32,355 bases of DNA, from positions 1-32,355 of the forward strand of contig JAFYQP010000019.1 in the NCBI GenBank assembly GCA_017559855.1, written 5' to 3'. The position numbers were made by a program, and so were the translations under genes. This DNA is from Clostridia bacterium. Its GTDB lineage: Bacteria > Bacillota > Clostridia > Oscillospirales > JAAYXM01. This document shows, piece by piece, positions 23,636 through 30,602 of this stretch (the stretch's first letter is position 1; every line of letters begins with the position of its first letter). The notes under the pieces are model-generated. The model did no database searches, was not told the origin of the DNA, and saw only the letters and a program-made list of their open reading frames with translations.

Positions 23636-25813
23636 TTATTTTTCAATAACTATCAGGGCATATGATGCAAATGTGTCCGCCGGTATGATAAATTCAGCCA
23701 CGCCGTCGGAATAGGTGACGTCTAACTTAACATCCTCTGCGTTTTCAGGTGTTTTAAGAGTTGCACTCTCGGCTCCATCGCATTTTACGGAAACCTTAAT
23801 CTCCGGAAGTTTTTCTGCACCCTCGACAAAGGACGGTATCACGTCAGTATGTGCCGCCATGACAACTTCTTTCGGGATGGTATCACTGACATTTGCAATG
23901 TTTACGCAAAGTCCCGCTTCTGTGTTGTATACTCCGGCGAGAAGTTCATCCATATCGCACTTGATTTCATACTTACGCTCTAATAATGTGTTCAAAATCT
24001 TACCGCTGTGTGAAAGTTGGTAATCACGAAGCCACGGTTGACTCTCCGCAGGTTCGGGATGCTTTTCGCGGCGGTTGGACCAGATGGACTTCTGAAACTC
24101 GCTCTCTGCGGTGCGTGCGGAAATCCAGATGATTTCACCCTTTCCGACTTTCCCGCGAATACCCACGGTCTTGCCGTTCAAAGTAGCGATCGCCTCACCA
24201 CCCTCAAATGTGAGGAAAGTGTTCATACCGCAAACCGTGTCCTCTTTACCGTTATAGTTAAGGGCAATATCGCCTGAGAGCGTGCAAACGCTCGCCTTGG
24301 CATTTACGCCGAGTTTTGCCAGAGTATCGCTCGCGTCACGTGCCTCATTTGTCTCATCAACGTTTGCAAACTCACCGTAGATAATGAATTTACCGCCGTT
24401 TTCGGCATACGCCTTAAAGTTTGCAAGTTCTTCATCGGTAATCATGCCGGAGAACGCACTAACAACCGCATCGTGCTTTGAAAGTTCTTCAAAGCCCTTA
24501 CTGTCCATGACCATACCAACACCAAAGCGTGAGTAAATCGCCGCCTGCATTGCACCGAGACAGTTGAGGGAGTAACGCTCCGCCATTTCATATTGAGGTG
24601 CAGTGAAATCACGAGTCTTTGTGGAGTAGCAGAAGGCAACGTCCTCAATCTTCTTGGGAGATGAGTATGCGGAAATATTAGCACTCTCAAAGTCGCGGTA
24701 TTTCTTCTCCATACCGGTAATGTCCATGCCCTCGCATGTGCCTGTATAAAGTTGTCCCCAGGTACGGGAAAGTGCCCAACCGAAGTACACACTATCGGGA
24801 CGGTCGGGGTAGAACATCGACATTGAGGGGATGCCGTTAACCTCTGCGTTTGCAAAGCGGTGAATTGCCTCAACCATAAAATCAGGGTATGAATATCTCA
24901 TAATTGCACTAAAGCAGTTTTCTTGGAAAAGGAACTGATAACGGTCCATGCAACCGCCAAGGCAAGAAAGGCTGGGTGCCCATTTAAGCACATCGGAGGA
25001 ATAGGTGGGACGAATCATGTTAAAGCCGAGGCTCTTATACATATCGTCAAGTTCCTTCCACCACAATTCGGTGCTTTCTCTCTTGAATCTACGCCATGCG
25101 ACGTATGCGGGGTTTGAGTAGTCATCGTAAAACTTATCCCAATCCGAGGGTTGCGGCAAGTCGTAGCCATATTTCTCCTTAAAGAGTTTGCGACAATGTT
25201 CGCAGGTACAAGCATTACCCTCGCCAAACCACTGAATGTCGTCGTCCATAATGCCATCAAAAGGCACTTTTTCAAGTTCCATTGTGCGGTACTTTTTATA
25301 TGCGTCTCGATACTCCGGATTATTATAGCAAACAACGTGACAGTTATATACCGTGTTTGCGATTTTACCGGTTCTTCCGTCTATCTGCAACATATCGGAA
25401 ATTTTATGACCGTAAATTTCTGGTCTGTCAACGAGAAAACGCGGCACTTCTATCCAATCCTCGACAGTTGCCTTAAAATGGGTAAAGGACGCGATGTCAT
25501 CTTCTAATCGCTTAAAACCCTTGCTCCATGTAACATTGTGAATAAGTGATGCTGAGTTATGCTCTATAACCTTAATGTTATATTTGTGGCACGCATCGCA
25601 AAGTTTTTTAAGAGCTGTATGAATATCGTCCCAATATCTGTAGAAGCCCAGGCGAAAATGTGTTAAAGTAAAAACGATTGCATGGGTGATACCTCGATCG
25701 TTAAAATCCTTGGCGCGATTGTCAAAATCCTCCTGAGTAAAATTACGGATTTCATCGTTTGAAATCCACGTCCAGGTAAATTTTGCCTCCCACGGTGATT
25801 TTTTATTATTCAT
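23636..25813 (-). CDS. Putative intracellular glycoside hydrolase (GHL6/GH42-like), paralogue A, first operon gene
   Basis: A 725-residue protein without signal peptide. The region about 10-380 looks like a TIM barrel of the hypothetical glycosyl hydrolase 6/GH42-like type. It has H52 in LTHFRLGF, D190-D192 in FDGIMDDDIQWF, and C202/C204/C207 in NACTCEHCRKLFKEKYGYDL. Further strands carry E298 (FQENCF) and D337 (MFYPDRPDS). Residues about 388-505 resemble the GATase-like beta-galactosidase trimerisation domain (MITDEELANFKAYAENGG). A beta domain (510-580) and a beta-sandwich tail ending TFASYALIVIEK follow. The start is the ATG at 25813, seven bases after AGGAGG. These enzymes probably cleave an imported glycoside. 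The catalytic pair is not certain, and a non-hydrolytic role cannot be excluded. Confidence 0.7.
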   Translation of the reverse strand: MNNKKSPWEAKFTWTWISNDEIRNFTQEDFDNRAKDFNDRGITHAIVFTLTHFRLGFYRYWDDIHTALKKLCDACHKYNIKVIEHNSASLIHNVTWSKGFKRLEDDIASFTHFKATVEDWIEVPRFLVDRPEIYGHKISDMLQIDGRTGKIANTVYNCHVVCYNNPEYRDAYKKYRTMELEKVPFDGIMDDDIQWFGEGNACTCEHCRKLFKEKYGYDLPQPSDWDKFYDDYSNPAYVAWRRFKRESTELWWKELDDMYKSLGFNMIRPTYSSDVLKWAPSLSCLGGCMDRYQFLFQENCFSAIMRYSYPDFMVEAIHRFANAEVNGIPSMSMFYPDRPDSVYFGWALSRTWGQLYTGTCEGMDITGMEKKYRDFESANISAYSSPKKIEDVAFCYSTKTRDFTAPQYEMAERYSLNCLGAMQAAIYSRFGVGMVMDSKGFEELSKHDAVVSAFSGMITDEELANFKAYAENGGKFIIYGEFANVDETNEARDASDTLAKLGVNAKASVCTLSGDIALNYNGKEDTVCGMNTFLTFEGGEAIATLNGKTVGIRGKVGKGEIIWISARTAESEFQKSIWSNRREKHPEPAESQPWLRDYQLSHSGKILNTLLERKYEIKCDMDELLAGVYNTEAGLCVNIANVSDTIPKEVVMAAHTDVIPSFVEGAEKLPEIKVSVKCDGAESATLKTPENAEDVKLDVTYSDGVAEFIIPADTFASYALIVIEK

Positions 25814-25864
25814 AATAACTCCTCCTTGCTAAATGTTAGCAGTTGGTTTTCTCTACGCGGTTAG

Positions 25865-25889
25865 ATTACCATATATATACTGCTTTGTA
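25865..25889 (-). promoter_or_regulatory. Shared 25-bp upstream motif, copy 1 (before paralogue A), with possible promoter
   Basis: Plus-strand reading is ATTACCATATATAT, AC, TGCTTTGTA. On the minus strand TTTACA (25899-25894 region), about 17 bases and TATATG could form the operon promoter overlapping this motif. The motif is 52-76 bp upstream of the start. Confidence 0.6.
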
Positions 25890-25922
25890 CATTGTAAAAT
25901 GTTGGAACTATAAGCATTTTTG

Positions 25923-25951
25923 TTGCCTTTTTTTCCAATGCTGTGTAAAAT
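25923..25951 (+). promoter_or_regulatory. Promoter of queH
   Basis: TTGCCT (25923-25928), a 17-bp spacer and TAAAAT (25946-25951), 31 bp ahead of the ATG. Confidence 0.6.
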
Positions 25952-25982
25952 TAAAATATATGTTGAGAGGAGGCGAAAATTG

Positions 25983-26600
25983 ATGACAAGAAATTATCAG
26001 AGAGAATTGGATTTGCTCATTTCCTCGCTTGATAAACCGCCCCGTCTTTTGCTCCACGCCTGCTGTGCCCCTTGTGCAAGTTACGTGCTTGAATATTTAA
26101 GTGATTATTTTGATATTACCCTCTTTTTTTATAATCCGAACATTGATAGTTTTGAGGAATATGAAAAAAGACTTGCAGAACTTGCCCGTCTGGTGAATAC
26201 TCTTCCACATAAAAACAATATTGAGATAATAAACGGTGAATATACTCCCCATGTTTTTTTTAATGCATCTCTTGGTTTGGAAAACGAGCCGGAGCGTGGA
26301 AAACGGTGTGACAAATGTTTTTATCTCCGCCTTGAAGAAACCGTAAAAGCGGCAAAAGCAGATGATTTCGACTATTTTTGCACTACCCTTTCCATAAGTC
26401 CTCACAAAAACGCAGCACTTTTAAATAAAATCGGCGAGGAACTTGCGGAAAAGTACGGTATCCCCTATCTGCCCTCGGATTTTAAGAAGAAGGGCGGCTA
26501 TCTTCGCTCCATCGAACTTTCAAAAAAGTACAATCTCTACCGTCAGAACTTCTGCGGCTGCAGATTTTCAAAAGACAGTGCAGGTGAGATAAATGAGTAA
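25983..26600 (+). CDS. queH: Epoxyqueuosine reductase QueH
   Basis: A 205-residue cytoplasmic iron-sulfur enzyme (formerly DUF208) that catalyses the last step of queuosine synthesis, reducing epoxyqueuosine at position 34 of GUN-anticodon tRNAs, in organisms lacking QueG. Signature cysteines are C27, C28 and C31 (LLLHACCAPCASYV), C109 and C112 (RGKRCDKCFYLR), and C191 and C193 (NFCGCRFS). The family's FCTTLSISPHKN is also present. The start is the ATG at 25983, nine bases after AGGAGG; the frame is open further upstream without a better signal. The downstream membrane-protein gene overlaps its last eight bases. tRNA-Tyr(GTA) in this window is a predicted substrate. Confidence 0.95.
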   Translation: MTRNYQRELDLLISSLDKPPRLLLHACCAPCASYVLEYLSDYFDITLFFYNPNIDSFEEYEKRLAELARLVNTLPHKNNIEIINGEYTPHVFFNASLGLENEPERGKRCDKCFYLRLEETVKAAKADDFDYFCTTLSISPHKNAALLNKIGEELAEKYGIPYLPSDFKKKGGYLRSIELSKKYNLYRQNFCGCRFSKDSAGEINE

Positions 26601-26940
26601 ATTAAAAAGAATTTTCATAATCCTTGCATCAATCGTTTTTTCTATGCTCGTCGTACCGCTTATCGCAATAAACACCGCCGCACCCGATGCAGGAATGTTT
26701 ATATGTCTTTTGTTGTTTTTTGTTGCGTATCCTGCACTCGCAATTTTTATCGGGATTTTGTCGGGCAAGGACCTAAAACACTTTTGGTTTTCTCCCATAA
26801 TCCTTGCGGTCTTGTTCTGGATTTTCGCAACCCTCACCTTTACTAATGCATTCCCTATCCTGTATTCCGCAATTTATTTTGCAATTTGCTCGATAAGCGA
26901 AATAATTACACATTTAATAACAAAAAAGCAGAGACATTAA
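26593..26940 (+). CDS. Small membrane protein, function unknown, coupled to queH
   Basis: A 115-residue protein with four predicted hydrophobic segments (about 6-26, 33-55, 66-85 and 86-108) and a basic C-terminus TKKQRH. Its ATG lies inside the queH coding end (ATGAGTAA overlap), so translation is coupled. There is no independent strong ribosome binding site beyond GGTGAG in queH. The stop codon sits in the loop of the downstream terminator. No family was recognised. Linkage to queH could hint at queuosine precursor transport, but it is shorter than known queuosine transporters and this is weak. Confidence 0.72.
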   Translation: MSKLKRIFIILASIVFSMLVVPLIAINTAAPDAGMFICLLLFFVAYPALAIFIGILSGKDLKHFWFSPIILAVLFWIFATLTFTNAFPILYSAIYFAICSISEIITHLITKKQRH

Positions 26941-26953
26941 GTCTCTGCTTTTT
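26922..26953. terminator. Bidirectional terminator
   Basis: AAAAAAGCAGAGAC, loop ATTAA, GTCTCTGCTTTTT. It ends the queH operon (plus) and the WG/stalk gene (minus), whose stop is at 26956. Confidence 0.92.
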
Positions 26954-26955
26954 AT

Positions 26956-28641
26956 TTAGTTTGTGTATAATAATACGGTCCGCAAGTAGTTATTCCAATC
27001 AACTAACACATTAAAACTGTCCGAAACCGCTCTCACCGGTACCATTGTGCGTCCTCCAACCAATTGCGGCTCAACATCCAATACGATTTTTTCTCCGTTT
27101 TTTATCAGAATATTGCTTCCTATCTGCATCTTTATGGTAACGTCTTTACCTTTTGCAGTAATTGTTTGAGTAGTTCCTTCCCAATCGACCTGTGCACCCA
27201 ACTCTTCAAAAATTGCTCTCATCGGTACAAGAGTTCTCCCATTCTTAATTACTGGCAACACGTCAAATTCTATTCGCTTACCGTCCAACTCTACTTTGAC
27301 TCCACTATCTGCGAAAATTACAAAATCGTAAGTCATCGGATTGCGGGAGTGCACTCTTTTTACCGCTCCGCTAATTATGCCATTTTTAATCTCGTCCGCA
27401 CTTCCACTTATTATAGATGAATCACTGTAGACTAAATTAAATTGGTCATCTAAAACAGTTCCTTGCACTCTATGATACTTATATCCTGTAAAAATGTCAG
27501 ATGTAGTCATCGTTTTATGTGTTTTCAAATTTCCCATATTTATAAAAATAATCTGATTACCTTTTGTCAGAACTGCAAATTTTCCGGTATTTGATATATA
27601 TCCGTACTGCATAGGATTTTTATCCGCAGTCCAAACCGGATTTATACTATATTCCAACGGCATAATATATTTTCCGTTTATATCAACGATACCGTATTTG
27701 TCGCCAATCGAAACAACTATGTTGCTTGATACAGATGACGGGAAGATATAATCCCATTTTCCGAAATCAACCATAATTTTCCCGTCGGATGCGTAAAGTG
27801 CCGATGTCCCGTTTTGTTTCTTCACAGTAAAATATTTACTGTAATATGTTCTTATTTCTTGAATATTAATACTCTCATCTTCAAACACCGTTTTATCAAT
27901 TGCTATATTAAAAACTTTTTTATTGCACATAATCAGATTACCGTCTAATTTTATTTCTCCGGAACCGTTAAACTCCGCAACTTTTTTGCCATTTATATCA
28001 AAGCATTTTATTTCTCCATTAATTGAGTAGACTATATACTTGTTATTTGCATACACCAGTCCCCTAAAATCTACGTTTTCACTTGCAAGGTTGCGAGTAA
28101 TATCTTGTCCTTTATAATTGAAAATCGCTTTTCCGTTTTGTATTCCCGTCCCTTGCTCACTCCGAACACCATAAAACGTTTCACTTATGGGATATAGGTC
28201 TACATCATCAGGCGTTATATCCTTGTATTTTTCATCCATTAATCTCGCACGATTGGATATTTTATCAATTATCATATAATATGTCCCGTGTTTTTCAACA
28301 TATAGAGATCTTGTGTCTGCACGATTTGTTGATGTCAAACACTTATAGAATATTTTCCCCGTACGGTCTATTAAAACTGTTTCGCTATCAGCCGTAGTTA
28401 CTGCACAAAATCCATTTTTGAAATAACTTGCATTTTTAAACTGTGGTGCAATAACCCATTTTTTATTTGTATCTACAAACCCCCATCGTCCCGTCGCCTT
28501 ATCTTTTGTAGCACACAAGTTCTCACCAAACTCACCAGCATCTGCAAACATCGACATATCCACTATTGTATAGTTGTTTGCTGAAAAAGCATTACCGCAT
28601 AAAACCAAGCAAACTAGTAAAAAACTTATTGTTCTTTTCAT
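26956..28641 (-). CDS. Secreted WG-repeat/stalk-domain protein
   Basis: A 561-residue exported protein. Residues 1-20 are a signal peptide (MKRTISFLLVCLVLCGNAFS, then ANN). The middle (about 45-440) holds degenerate WG-type repeats, for example WGFVDTNKKWVIAPQFKNAS and YGIVDINGKYIMPLEYS, consistent with a beta-propeller. Residues about 450-561 form the stalk (copper-amine-oxidase-N-like) domain: VIKNGRTLVPMRAIFEELGA with QVDW, and QLVGGRTMVPVRAVSDSF. The start is the ATG at 28641, seven bases after AGGAG; an in-frame ATG five codons earlier overlaps that sequence. Codon use is more A/T-rich than in the housekeeping genes nearby. It is divergent from a ribbon-helix-helix gene. The architecture repeats that of the protein at 12075-13676; function unknown. 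Confidence 0.83.
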   Translation of the reverse strand: MKRTISFLLVCLVLCGNAFSANNYTIVDMSMFADAGEFGENLCATKDKATGRWGFVDTNKKWVIAPQFKNASYFKNGFCAVTTADSETVLIDRTGKIFYKCLTSTNRADTRSLYVEKHGTYYMIIDKISNRARLMDEKYKDITPDDVDLYPISETFYGVRSEQGTGIQNGKAIFNYKGQDITRNLASENVDFRGLVYANNKYIVYSINGEIKCFDINGKKVAEFNGSGEIKLDGNLIMCNKKVFNIAIDKTVFEDESINIQEIRTYYSKYFTVKKQNGTSALYASDGKIMVDFGKWDYIFPSSVSSNIVVSIGDKYGIVDINGKYIMPLEYSINPVWTADKNPMQYGYISNTGKFAVLTKGNQIIFINMGNLKTHKTMTTSDIFTGYKYHRVQGTVLDDQFNLVYSDSSIISGSADEIKNGIISGAVKRVHSRNPMTYDFVIFADSGVKVELDGKRIEFDVLPVIKNGRTLVPMRAIFEELGAQVDWEGTTQTITAKGKDVTIKMQIGSNILIKNGEKIVLDVEPQLVGGRTMVPVRAVSDSFNVLVDWNNYLRTVLLYTN

Positions 28642-28654
28642 TGTACCGCTCCTC

Positions 28655-28721
28655 ATATGTTATATTTTATGTTACACATAATAACATATATTTGCAATAA
28701 TTGTCAACATATATTATATGT
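28655..28721. promoter_or_regulatory. Palindrome-rich divergent control region
   Basis: ATATGTTAT (28655-28663) and ATAACATAT (28681-28689) form an inverted repeat. ACATATA-T-TATATGT (28707-28721) is a second palindrome with the same ATATGT half-site. They flank the promoter of the WG/stalk gene and the region ahead of the RHH gene, suiting an operator for the small ribbon-helix-helix protein. Confidence 0.5.
28678..28707 (-). promoter_or_regulatory. Promoter of the WG/stalk gene
   Basis: On the minus strand perfect TTGACA (28707-28702), an 18-bp spacer and TATTAT (28683-28678). Confidence 0.7.
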
Positions 28722-28732
28722 GAGGTGTTTTT

Positions 28733-28921
28733 ATGAATGAAAAATTAATTATAAATAAAAAGAAACTAAAGGGTGAGGACGGATATAAAACTTTTTCCGT
28801 GCGTATAAGGGAAGACACCGTACTGAAACTTAATAATTTAGCCGAAGAAACCAATCGTTCAAGAAATGAACTAATCAATCTTTTATTGGATTTTGCTATG
28901 AATAATTGTGCTGTTGAATGA
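28733..28921 (+). CDS. Small ribbon-helix-helix (Arc/CopG-like) regulator
   Basis: A 62-residue protein with the RHH pattern: a beta-strand YKTFSVRIRED (about 19-29), helix one TVLKLNNLAEETN and helix two SRNELINLLLDFAMNN. The N-terminal tail is Lys-rich. Such dimers bind short palindromes through the paired strands and often repress their own promoter. The ribosome binding site is GAGGTG five bases before the ATG. No toxin gene follows; the transcript ends at the terminator just downstream. It is therefore more likely a plain regulator of the divergent WG/stalk gene than an antitoxin. Confidence 0.75.
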   Translation: MNEKLIINKKKLKGEDGYKTFSVRIREDTVLKLNNLAEETNRSRNELINLLLDFAMNNCAVE

Positions 28922-28928
28922 CTATAAC

Positions 28929-28962
28929 AAAAAAGCCGAGATGAAAATCATCTCGGCTTTTT
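28929..28962. terminator. Bidirectional terminator
   Basis: AAAAGCCGAGATGA, loop AAA, TCATCTCGGCTTTT. It ends the RHH transcript; on the minus strand the stop codon of the 51-residue protein lies in its stem. Confidence 0.92.
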
Positions 28963-29103
28963 AAATGTTACAACTATTGAGTATGTCAGAAGAATTACAC
29001 CGAAAGTAAAGAGTGCTATTCCCATGCCGTCATCTAATTTATTTGCAAAAAAACCTATCAGTCCCGCACCAAGTGCTGTGCAAATTGTATTTAACGTTTT
29101 CAT
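28948..29103 (-). CDS. 51-residue two-helix membrane protein
   Basis: An ATG at 29103 starts three bases after the stop of the Gfo/Idh gene. The frame encodes MKTLNTICTALGAGLIGFFA, then a short polar loop NKLDDGMG, a second hydrophobic stretch ALFTFGVILLTYSIVVT and a basic end FKKPR. The stop TGA is in the terminator stem. Coupling to the upstream gene, terminator placement and clean hydrophobicity support a real gene. The ribosome binding site (AAGGCGG) is mediocre. Function unknown. Confidence 0.6.
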   Translation of the reverse strand: MKTLNTICTALGAGLIGFFANKLDDGMGIALFTFGVILLTYSIVVTFKKPR

Positions 29104-29106
29104 TCC

Positions 29107-30147
29107 TTAATCCGCCTTTCTGTGTGCCTCTTCCAAAAGTTCCATAACTCGGAGCGTTTCCTCAACAGGCACAAAAGGCTCTTTGTCAAGGACGAAATAC
29201 TCATAGCATTTATCGTAGAAAATTACCGCATCTTCAGGTTTTACCGGCACAATTTCTGTCTTCCACGGAACGGGAACGTCGTTATTGTACCTTCTTCCCT
29301 CTGCCGATAAACTCTCATCCAAGGTTACCTCCGGCATATCCGCGGGATCATAATATTTTACGATAAAATTATCTGTCTGTGAATAGGAATCACCATCGGC
29401 AACAATGGTACCGTACTTGCCGAACACCATCCACGGGGTAATCATATGGGCGGTTGCGTTGTTGATGTCAATATCAATGGTAATTCCGGATTTCATCTTA
29501 AGAACTGCCTTCACAACATCCTCTGCGTCACCTAAAGTTGCAATGTGGTGGCTGACACAAAAAATATCTTCCACGTCTTCTCTTGCAAGATAAATCATCT
29601 GGTCAATAAAATGTGCACCGTAATTATTTATCATACCGCCGCCAAATTTGCGAAGCGACTGCCAATCGTGGCGTCTTATATAAGATGACTGTGCACGTTT
29701 CATCATATAAACGGGGCCGATTTTCCCCTCGTCTATTATGCGGCGAAGTACCGTTACCGCAGGTACCGCACGATGGGGCTGATAGACCATGATTTTTCTG
29801 CCGTGTTTTTTTGCCGCCTCCGCAATTTTAATCGAATCCTCAAGGGTGGGTGCCATCGGCTTGTCCAAAAACACGTCTACGCCGTGCTCAAAACATATTT
29901 CGCACTGCGCTCTATGTAAATGAGTGGGAGATGCGATTACAATAAGGTCAAGTTCCTCCGCCTCAAGCATGGCCGCAAGGTCGGTATAACCCTTCACCTT
30001 ATATTCCTGCTCTGCTTCACGGAGTCTTTCCTCATTTACGTCAACTACCGCGCGTAAATCATACTTGTCATTTTTTCTGATTTCGGGCAGATGCACCTGC
30101 CAACCAATTCTGCCAAGACCAACTACCGCAGTTCTTAATGTTTTCAT
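29107..30147 (-). CDS. Gfo/Idh/MocA-family oxidoreductase
   Basis: A 346-residue cytoplasmic NAD(P)-dependent sugar or polyol dehydrogenase candidate. The Rossmann motif is TAVVGLGRIGWQVHLPEI (GLGRIG at 10-15). The catalytic-loop lysine is in FLDKPMAPT (DKP at 95-97). In the C-terminal domain FGGGMINNYGAHFIDQMIYL carries the conserved His and Asp. The start is the ATG at 30147 after GAGGTG (six-base spacing); the 16 codons upstream overlap the end of the ComEA-like gene. It lies 13 bp downstream of that gene and three bases ahead of the 51-residue membrane protein, so the three probably share one transcript. The substrate is unknown. Confidence 0.88.
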   Translation of the reverse strand: MKTLRTAVVGLGRIGWQVHLPEIRKNDKYDLRAVVDVNEERLREAEQEYKVKGYTDLAAMLEAEELDLIVIASPTHLHRAQCEICFEHGVDVFLDKPMAPTLEDSIKIAEAAKKHGRKIMVYQPHRAVPAVTVLRRIIDEGKIGPVYMMKRAQSSYIRRHDWQSLRKFGGGMINNYGAHFIDQMIYLAREDVEDIFCVSHHIATLGDAEDVVKAVLKMKSGITIDIDINNATAHMITPWMVFGKYGTIVADGDSYSQTDNFIVKYYDPADMPEVTLDESLSAEGRRYNNDVPVPWKTEIVPVKPEDAVIFYDKCYEYFVLDKEPFVPVEETLRVMELLEEAHRKAD

Positions 30148-30160
30148 TTCTAGCACCTCT

Positions 30161-30484
30161 CTACTCCGCACAAAGGTAATCTTCCCATTTTTCAAGTTTT
30201 TTCTCGCCTATTCCCTCAATTTCAATGAGATCGTAAATTGACGCAAATTTCCCATTCTCATTTCTGTAGGATATTATTTCCATTGCAGTTTCATCCCCCA
30301 TATCGGGACAATTTTTAAGTTCATAATAGTCGGCTGTATTTATATTGATTTTGTATTCATCAATTGGTTCTGCCGCAATCCCCGCATAAGATATTTTCTC
30401 GTCATCAAGGAAGACGCCGCATAAAATAACCGCGACAACCGCAACCACACTTATCCATATAATCGCTTTATTATTTTTACTCAT
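30161..30484 (-). CDS. Membrane-anchored ComEA-like helix-hairpin-helix protein
   Basis: A 107-residue protein. Residues 8-25 are one transmembrane segment (IIWISVVAVVAVILCGVF). Residues about 46-105 are a tandem helix-hairpin-helix domain (INTADYYELKNCPDMGDETA and FASIYDLIEIEGIGEKKLEK), as in the DNA receptor ComEA and related exported DNA-binding proteins. No ComEC or other competence gene is nearby and the SLBB-type region of longer ComEA proteins is missing, so uptake of DNA is only a possibility. The ribosome binding site is AGGAG six bases before the ATG. It is probably first gene of a short operon with the Gfo/Idh oxidoreductase. Confidence 0.82.
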   Translation of the reverse strand: MSKNNKAIIWISVVAVVAVILCGVFLDDEKISYAGIAAEPIDEYKININTADYYELKNCPDMGDETAMEIISYRNENGKFASIYDLIEIEGIGEKKLEKWEDYLCAE

Positions 30485-30506
30485 ACCATACTCCTTATTA
30501 AAAACG

Positions 30507-30535
30507 AGTATAGCATATTAGCCGTTAGAAGGCAA
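30507..30535 (-). promoter_or_regulatory. Promoter of the ComEA-like gene
   Basis: On the minus strand TTGCCT (30535-30530), a 17-bp spacer and TATACT (30512-30507), 23 bp ahead of the start. Confidence 0.65.
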
Positions 30536-30538
30536 GCG

Positions 30539-30567
30539 TTGATATGAATACGGAAATATGATACTAT
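30539..30567 (+). promoter_or_regulatory. Promoter of the interrupted XRE gene
   Basis: TTGATA (30539-30544), a 17-bp spacer and TACTAT (30562-30567), 35 bp ahead of the ATG. It still looks functional. Confidence 0.6.
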
Positions 30568-30602
30568 AAACACGCACGTTGTTTGCAGAAAGAGTGGAGA
30601 TT

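Noticed and set aside
19141-25813. Calling the three large enzymes GH42 beta-galactosidases
   Set aside because: The trimerisation-like domain is similar, but the GH42 catalytic NE motif and zinc-site pattern were not found; GHL6-like is the safer label.
26956-28641. Lipoprotein signal peptide (LVLCGN)
   Set aside because: The residue before Cys is Leu rather than Gly/Ala/Ser, and a normal signal-peptidase I site follows.
28733-28921. RHH protein as the antitoxin of a toxin-antitoxin pair
   Set aside because: No toxin-like frame follows; a terminator lies directly after the gene.
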